NCBI GenBank assembly: GCA_003991915.1
Contig: RQTK01000033.1
Span: 534,368 to 598,367 of the forward strand
Direction: 5' to 3'
Length of the DNA stretch: 64,000 bases
Source of the DNA: Elysia chlorotica
Taxonomy: Eukaryota > Mollusca > Gastropoda > Plakobranchidae
Part shown: piece by piece, positions 52,333-64,000 of the stretch
How positions within the stretch are numbered: position 1 is the stretch's first letter
How the letters are laid out: each line of letters starts with the position of its first letter
Made by a program: the position numbers and the translations under genes
The notes under the pieces: generated by a model
Seen by the model: only the letters and a program-made list of their open reading frames with translations
Told to the model about the DNA's origin: nothing
Databases searched by the model: none

Positions 52333-53677
52333 TTGAATACGAGTGTAATGCATGGATTGTTAGCGAAAGATAAAAAGGAGAAAACGTTTTTATAATTATA
52401 AACAACTTTTAACGTTAATATTTGTAGATGCAAAACAAATTTGAGCATTTTAAATTCATCATTTTTAATCTTCTGCAGTTTTTAATTTTTTTTTAGATTT
52501 TGTTGTAAAAAAGATTTTTTCCACGAGTTTCACCTATATAGCTTAATGGAAATAGGAATGTTTTAAAATGTTTGATTACTATAAAATAAATGATATCAGA
52601 GAAAGAACGCCTAGTTATGAACGAAAGCTTTATTGGACTTGCAATGAAAAAAAAATACTTTTTTTTACCTAATATCTGATATCTTTTCTTCTTGTCATAT
52701 GTTTTGCATGTCAGCTGCAATGTATTTTGATTGATTAATGAAGTTTATCCACATTAACTTTGGTTTCATAAAGGCTTTATTGTAATTATCTGACTCCGAA
52801 ACAAAAGAAAGAGTTATAGGCAATTGAAATCTTATAATAAAAACTATAAGGTAGTCGATACAGTACAAATCCTTACACATAAATCATGAAAGAAATATTA
52901 CGAAAAAAGGATAGTAAAAAGAAAACGTTTGGTATTTTTATTAAAGGGAAAAATGATTTAAATATCGTAAATAATATACAATCTAACTTTTCAAAGATAC
53001 ATTCAAGTCAAAATTAAATCTGTTTGTTTGGAGAAGAAATATCTTGTATTCTAGAAAACGGTTGTATTTATAATTGATCGAAACATTTTCAATGCCATAG
53101 ATTTACCTTTATACTTCTCTAGGTTCAAAAATACCAAGTAATAATTTAGGAACTTGATCCTGCAAAGTGTGTGCTTTTTACTTATTCTGTCTAACGAGAG
53201 CGGGCAGCTTAAGAGAGCACTCGGTGTAAAGCTATACGCTTTATTTTTCTCAGGGCAATTTATCAAGTCCGCAAGCTGCTCGATCAATAATGACGTATCC
53301 TCCAAAGACGCAAGTGAGTGGGAAAATGTGTTTCCAAAAGACAAAAAAGGAGAAATATTATTTCATGATACGTATTTACGCGTTTTTTAAATCTCATTCT
53401 AGCACCGTTTAAGGCTATGATAATGGAATCAACTGAAACTTCATACAAATGCCATGTTACTTGTTCAGATAATGTTTATATGATTGGTAATATTCGGAGA
53501 TTTTAAATAACGAAAGTTTTAGATTAGTTTCTAACTCAAAACAAGAGATAAAAGTAGATACAGCAGAAGACAATGGGTAGAAGATAAAGAAATAAACAGA
53601 GGGTTGAAACGAAAGAAAAGACGTCGAAGTGCAGGATATGAGAACTGTATCAATATTGATACCTTTAAAACTTTCAA
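52330..53677. other. Unique AT-rich DNA, no gene recognised
   Basis: Overlapping frames on both strands near 53051-53390 have no motif. Confidence 0.5.
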
Positions 53678-58114
<4,437 letters not shown>

Positions 58115-59440
58115 AATTATTTATCCTTTGTGCAATCGCATCAGCTATCACGGTTCCAACGTTCAGTTTATTTTTATTATACCTTGTCTAATTATCTCGA
58201 TAACGATAGTTTTTAAATAAATGAATTGCTTTGCATTTTTTAAAGATTGCAATGTCATTAGTTTTTGTTATAGTTTTTTTTTAATAAGTGATTAGAAACA
58301 ATCGTACTCTTATGGTTCATCAAAGAAGTAGAGCAACATTTTAAAACGTTTCTATAAGAGACAGCGGAATCCCTGAGATTAATGTCAGTAGGAAAACTGA
58401 GCTTGTATCATGTTCTGCTCACTTAATCAATCAACCAAACATCGATCGATATCTGTTCTATAACATGTTTTTTAAGTATATGCACCAGGTTTAGTTTCAA
58501 GACTGTTGGATTCTTGGCTTTCCTTAAATGAAAAAAGGTTATTCAATCTATTGTAAAACTTGATTCCATGTTTTTGTATCTTTTATTTCTAGCTAAATCT
58601 ATAATTCATTAATAATTACAAATCTTTGAAAAAGTTTACTACATCGCTAGAATGTGAAGGTTTTTGCGAAAAACCCGTGATTCTTAACAGGCATGGGTGT
58701 CTTAGATGTACCAGTAATCAATAAAACCTTTGCAAATGCCAAGACCATTACGGTTTGTCAACAGTTTCAAAGTCCATATCAAGCTGGGATTCACTTTGTA
58801 GTTCTCGCTACGAATTTTATGCAATTAAAGTTCAAAAAGCGACAATTATCTAGCGCTGAAGGAACTCCGATTGCAGATCAGCAGGCTTGCTGTTTAAGCT
58901 AGCGGAGTTGCGCTGACATACACCTGTTTGAAGATTGCGTGCCTTAGTTTGCTCTGATAATTATGGCCAACTTGCACAAACTAAATTTGTGCGTAGCGTA
59001 TCATGCAGAGATCGGTCATTTCATTTGATTTGCTTTGGAAAAAGTGAAGGGAAAATTAAGACCCCAATCTGAGAAGTATCAATATAGCAACCATATTTAA
59101 ACTAATTTTGAAATGGTAAAAATACAGTTTTTGGCAGTTAGGATGTTGAATAGTATGTGAAGATAACATTCAAATTTTGAAAAAGAAGGATGCATGATTG
59201 TACTTTACAACACTTTGGCAACTTTAAATACCAGCAGTTTTATTTCACTTAGCAATGGAAAAGAAAGAAGTTTTGATATTTGAACATGAGAAAGGGTAGG
59301 AAAGGTAAAATTAGAATGACATTAGTTATTTGTAGGCTAGGAACTTGCATTGTCGACCAAATTACCTTATAACTTTTGTGGGAACACTCAACAATTTAAT
59401 TTTTTCCCCTAAAGAGACAGAAGCAATCATCATTCTCCCT
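58115..59440. other. Unique AT-rich DNA, no gene recognised
   Basis: The frame at 58693-58902 (69 aa) starts ATG and has no known motif. Confidence 0.45.
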
Positions 59441-59451
59441 CTCCCTCTTTC

Positions 59452-59496
<45 letters not shown>

Positions 59497-59560
59497 GGTT
59501 CTATCTTATTTCTTTTTTTTCTGTCTCTATTAATCTCCTTACATCCAATATGTATAGTCA

Positions 59561-59613
<53 letters not shown>

Positions 59614-59640
59614 ATCTATCTTTCTCTTTCTCCCTAAATA
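59441..59640 (+). repeat. Two CT microsatellites
   Basis: Tracts at about 59459-59493 and 59561-59607, separated by T-rich DNA. Confidence 0.93.
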
Positions 59641-61318
59641 TCTATCCCTATATTCTGCGAATAATAGTCACCCTTCGATCTCTCTTATCCATCCTCTATC
59701 TCTCTCGACCCCTGCCCATATCTCCCCCGCTCACTTCCTCTCTCGACACATTCCATTTTCCTATTGCCTTCTGGAGGTCAAGCACCCTTGATGTGGTATT
59801 CTATCTCCCTCCATCTCCATTTTCAATTTTTCAAAAATACTTCACGCATTCATTGAATAATAAATAATGAATGAAAGGCTCAGTTTTGCTCACAATAAAC
59901 ATAATCTAAACTGTTGCTCAATAGTGCTCATATCAAATACGCCGAAAACATGTGAACCTTCATTAATATTTATGAAGAATGGCTGCACCGCTTTATTGAA
60001 AAATTAAAATGGATAGAAGCTGAAATCTATAGAACAACCAGAAACTTTAAAACAGATAGAACATTGGTCCGTCGCCTTATTGAACTAAAAAGTGGATACC
60101 CGATAATGACAAGAAAAGATAAGAGTGTAATCAATTTCACACTATTATTTAGAGAGAAGACTAGTTTTTTGTTTTTGTTTTACGTTTTCCGTTTTGTTGT
60201 TGTTGTTATTTTGAAACCATGAACCTTTGTCATCATTTAAACTAAAGGTTGGTAACACTTTATCCCTCTGATGTGAAGCAAAATAACTGGAAGCCACATA
60301 ATTTCATACAGTCATTGTGGTCGCTACTCTCTCTCTCGCTGCAAATGCTTCTGAGATCATCTCGAAACCAAGTTTATTATTTCTTATCGAACAAGTAATA
60401 ATATTACAGCCTCTCACGGCAAGTGGGATTCCGAGAAGCTTCGGCCCTTCAATTATGAAGTTGGGAGTGTCTGGGGACCTTATAATGTACACAGAGATGC
60501 TGGCATACTGGCACCTAACGATCTGGCGGCAGACAGGGGGATGCTGGGTCCAAGCTAGAGCAGTAAGATAAGGTTAGCTTTGGAGTACAACTTATTACAG
60601 AGGAAGAGGACTTTACAGAAGATATGAGGGTTACTTCTTAGTGGAAAACACAAGAGTACATTGAGATTTCACGTGTTAGACGAAAACGAAACATTTGCTT
60701 TAGAATTCTATCAGGATAAAAGAATACCCGCGCCTCCTTCTCCCCGTTTTCATTAGACGATGTAAGGATCTTTTTTCCTCTTTATTGTTTTCTTTTTCCT
60801 TTCCACGTTTTATTCTATTGATTTTTATGTTATTATCTATTAACCATGACATAATTACATCAGCAGTTTAATTCTTAAAAAGATGGCTGAACTTTAGTCT
60901 CAATGTCTAAGAATCTTTTTTTTTTTCTATTTTAATTTAAAATATTTAAATTCTTGGATTCTCTGCTGAATATTTATTGCAGAGAAGTGAATTGTGGAAA
61001 AAGAATACCAAAAAGAGAAAAAACATCATGCTCTTAACATTAGGAGTTTTGTATACTGAAAACAACTGTTTTTTTTTCAATACGCAGGAGGTAGTTTTTA
61101 AATCGTTAAAAGGCAGAAAAAACAACAAGACAGAAACAAACGTTCACGCTGAAAAAAATTACATAGAAACAGCAAAAGCTTTAATACTGATAATGATTAT
61201 GTATGTTCTAGGAAATCAGTTCTTTAACGTTATGGTTATACTTACTACGCCTCTTTAAGTGCCTTGCTATCTTGATTGGGAAAGTCCAAATCGCACCAAA
61301 GACAACCACTAAAATCCG
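59641..61318. other. Unique DNA with one weak exon-like block at 60311-60571
   Basis: After an acceptor-like TTTCATACAG, the plus frame reads VVATLSLAANASEIISK and ends near a donor-like GCAGTAAGAT at about 60568. The minus strand is also open over most of the block (a 62 aa frame at 60304-60492). The two cannot both be coding, and no family fits. The block is richer in GC than its flanks. Confidence 0.25.
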
Positions 61319-61531
61319 GACGCATCAACACTTGCCAATGGACGTACACACATCTAGGGACAAACAAACACACTACAGTATGCCTCAAAGTTTATTGTAT
61401 TTTATAAATTAGGTTTAGGAGAGGCAGGTTTAATTATGTGAAGATATGGAATGTTTTGTGTAGGTATTACACTTTAATGTGTTTGTTTGTTTCTAGATGT
61501 TTGTACGTCCATTGGCAAGTGTTGATGCGTC
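61319..61531. mobile_element. Foldback element with 57 bp terminal inverted repeats
   Basis: The left arm 61319-61375 starts GACGCATCAACACTTGCCAA. The right arm 61475-61531 ends TTGGCAAGTGTTGATGCGTC. About 53 of 57 bases pair. The internal ~99 bp is AT-rich and non-coding. An AGT microsatellite abuts the right end. Long inverted arms with a short non-coding middle fit a MITE or foldback transposon. No target-site duplication is clear, perhaps hidden by the microsatellite. Confidence 0.8.
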
Positions 61532-62231
61532 TAGTAGTAGTAGTAGTAGTAGTAGTAGTTGCAATAGCAGTACTGACAGAGCAGTAGTAGTGGTAGTAGT
61601 AGTAATTTTTGCTCTAATAGTAGAAATAGTACATACTGATTTTTTGTTGTTGTTGTTGTTGTTGTCATAATAAGTAATGGCGATATTTACATTATAATAC
61701 ATACACCAATTTTGGTGATTGTCGATGGCACCAACTGTCTCCTGCTTTACAGGAAAAACACTTTTAGGAAGAAAATTTATATTTCAAATTTTCCTCGAAG
61801 CTAGAGACCCAAGTTCTCCGGAATCAAGGCAGGTGGACGTCCCAAGAGGCTGGAATGGGGTGTCCCGTGTCATGCAATAAAGGGTTTCCTCGTCTAACAA
61901 GGCTTCTAAGTATATGGACACTCAGACGAGCACAGTAAACTCCCTTTACTCAATTGTAGACTGCTAGACGTGAGATGCATGCCAAATGTAGTGGATCTTT
62001 GCGTCTAAATTTCTTCTTGCGTGTAGAAGTCACGTTTTTTGGCTCTGTAAAACAAGCTGAATAAATAATACTTGACTTTGGTTACATTGTACATATCTAA
62101 TCGATAATAGCATCCAATATAGATAAATGCTATGAGGAAGAAAGATATGAATCAGTTCGACGGGACACTGTGGCTGCGATAACTATTTTTGTGTTAAATG
62201 CAGGACGAGAAGATCCGAATGCGAGGCCGGG
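61532..62231. other. AGT and TTG microsatellites, then unique DNA
   Basis: AGT/TAG units lie at 61530-61560 and 61580-61603. TTG units lie at 61643-61665. The rest (61700-62230) has no frame or element I recognise. Confidence 0.6.
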
Positions 62232-62267
62232 AGATACTCGGACCGGGTCGAGGCGGCCCGGGTATCT
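62232..62267. other. GC-rich hairpin
   Basis: AGATAC (62232) pairs with GTATCT (62262), and CCGGG (62243) pairs with CCCGG (62257), leaving loop TCGAGGCGG and a five-base bulge TCGGA. It lies in a CpG-rich patch (about 62200-62275) in otherwise AT-rich DNA. Confidence 0.6.
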
Positions 62268-63399
62268 GGTGTGTCAGCACGTTTAGATATTCAATTTTCG
62301 TCAAATTCTTTCAAAGGACCCTTGATTTTTATATAAAAAATCCATAAACCTTTTTACAATGTTCGTGTCACAGAATTTTTTCGTTTTGCTAATTTCTACG
62401 GGCTAACACCCTTTTGCCATTCTGTGTGTTACATTTTTTGTTTATTTTCCCTTTTGCATTTGCTGTTTCTACCTCTTTTTTAAGTAATCGATTAGCACTG
62501 AAGCTGTAAGAACTTGCTTGAACTCCCGAAGAGTGTATCGACTAAAACCTCTGGTCCCTCCAGGGTACAACATGAATTGCTTTGATGATGCTGTGGAGCC
62601 AAATATGTCTGCAAAGCGTCTTAGCCATCAATGTTCCGCCACAAACATGTACTCTGCAGACATGTAAACATAAGAAACAATAATCGATTCTGGAGATTTC
62701 TTATCCTCTTTTACATGAGACCTTTTATAAACTCATAATTATTGAAATGATTATCGTACTTATCATCGTTAAATGAATCATTGTGGCGATCATTAACGTC
62801 AATATCATTATCGTAATCATCTTTGTCCCAAGGATTGAAATATTTCATGTTTTCATCGACTGTTCAATCAGCAGTGTCATTGTAGTTATATTTCTCTTCA
62901 TCTATAAATCTGAAAAAAAATGAATTAAAGTGTTTGTACATTAATTTTTTGGAATCATATTCAAGTTTAAAAAAGTTCTAGAAATTGACATTCTGAAATT
63001 CATAGCAATTGCAATAGCAACAGCAGCACAATTTTCATATGTTTCTTTTCTGTGTATAAAGAGACAAAATGCAGTAAATAACAACAACAACATTTTACCA
63101 TCTCTAATAAAAAAAAAAAAAGATCAAAGTCTGCTTTGTTCGTTGATTCCAATTTCCGATTCAGTTTACTAATCCCCGGGAAAATATTAACGATAACAAC
63201 TGTAGAATAATTATGCTTTACTGCATTTATGTAAATATACCCATCGCCTTAGTGCACTAAAACTGGTTTCTTCGCTTCCTCCATTTCCGAATGTACTTCT
63301 AAGAAACAGGAAATATTGTTAGTGCATGCTCCAAAAACCTTTCTTTGATATCATATTTCTGTTGATTTCTTGCACAGGGGGCATCATGCCATTAAACAG
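62268..63399. other. Unique AT-rich DNA, no gene recognised
   Basis: A degenerate ATCAT-rich stretch lies at 62735-62830. Nothing else stands out. Confidence 0.5.
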
Positions 63400-63430
63400 T
63401 ACTATCTCTCTCTATCCCTCTCGCTCTCCA

Positions 63431-63461
<31 letters not shown>

Positions 63462-63550
63462 TTCTTCCTCTCTCTTTATCTCTATCTATTTCTATCTCTT
63501 TCTTCTTATTATGTATCTGTCTGTCTCTTTTCCCCGTCTCCCCCCCCTCT
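63400..63550 (+). repeat. CT-rich block
   Basis: The pure tract is at about 63435-63461. Ser-Leu frames are artefacts. Confidence 0.93.
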
Positions 63551-63922
63551 CTCCTTAGATTGTTTATTCACAAGGTTCTTTCCAAGTATCGCCTCCAATA
63601 CCCTCAGGCTACAATCAGATTGTAGTTCAGTTTGATCGTCTCCGAGTACTTTAATCTTAGGCAGAAAACAAGGTTGATAATTTGCAAGCTCAAGCGCAAT
63701 CGAATTAAAAAGTAGTTTTGAATCTTTAAGGAATTACACTAAAAAAACGTAAATAGAGATTGGTTTATTGGTTTATTTCAACGATTAAAATTGTAATAAA
63801 CATAACAAGAACAATAGAAATAATGCCAACAACACACGCAACAATAAAAACAAAAACGGCAAGAACAAAAGCAACAAAATCTTTAATACAAAATTATAAT
63901 AGTTATGAAAGGAATACTACTA
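63551..63922. other. Unique DNA with A-rich and CAA-rich stretches
   Basis: ACAA-rich DNA at 63800-63880 leads into the AAT tract. Confidence 0.5.
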
Positions 63923-63933
63923 CAATAATAATG

Positions 63934-64000
<67 letters not shown>
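63923..64000 (+). repeat. (AAT)n microsatellite, cut by the window end
   Basis: The tract is pure AAT from about 63930 and runs off the end of the window. Confidence 0.95.

Noticed and set aside
51717-52448. 243 aa minus-strand frame, the longest in the window
   Set aside because: Most of it is (GA)n and (TG)n read as Ser-Leu and Thr-His; the rest has no motif.

Overview
This looks like AT-rich nuclear DNA from an animal. It carries tRNA-derived SINEs with Pol III A and B boxes, decayed LINE reverse-transcriptase fragments, small inverted-repeat elements, and very many long microsatellites (CT/GA, CAA, ATG, AGT, ATCT). Spiralian animals, and gastropod molluscs in particular, often have this mix, so a mollusc is my guess. 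That is an inference from repeat style only; no diagnostic gene is present.

I find no protein-coding gene, rRNA, tRNA gene or CRISPR array that I can defend. Most long open frames are translations of microsatellites (Ser-Leu, Arg-Glu, poly-Asp, poly-Met and similar) or lie inside duplicated non-coding DNA. A few unique-sequence frames (27209-27550 +, 37058-37438 -, 60311-60571 +) are kept as weak exon candidates without a function.

Layout. 1-1.7 kb: four degenerate copies of a ~430 bp tandem unit whose core is SINE body, followed by a SINE-like composite. 2.1-2.9 kb: CT-rich block. 3.3-4.4 kb: tandem array of ~100 bp tRNA-like units interrupted by a LINE C-terminal fragment. 6.5-9.2 kb: three copies of the main SINE family, a decayed reverse transcriptase with a YVDD box, and an inverted-repeat element. 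12.46-15.6 kb: two ~1.6 kb tandem units, each made of about five ~165 bp monomers plus a small terminal-inverted-repeat element. 16.25 kb and 22.0 kb: two near-identical 367 bp segments; the second lies inside a ~1.1 kb tandem duplication (21.25-23.2 kb) that also carries a minisatellite of nuclear-receptor-type half sites. 18.6-19.7 kb and 23.7 kb: further SINE copies on the minus strand. 25.0 kb: a perfect 16 bp inverted repeat around an AT tract. 26.9-27.7 kb: an island richer in GC. 36-46 kb: several local duplications joined to microsatellites. 46.4-47.3 kb: a second LINE 3' end. 61.3 kb: a foldback element with 57 bp arms. The rest is unique AT-rich DNA in which I recognise nothing.

The parts do not form a pathway. 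The common theme is local amplification of mobile-element pieces: SINE bodies turned into tandem arrays, tRNA-like heads turned into a ~100 bp satellite, and inverted-repeat elements copied along with larger satellites. I did not find a convincing new functional system. The best leads are the tRNA-like array, the two-level satellite with its embedded inverted-repeat family, and the 61.3 kb foldback element. Identities and periods below were judged by eye.
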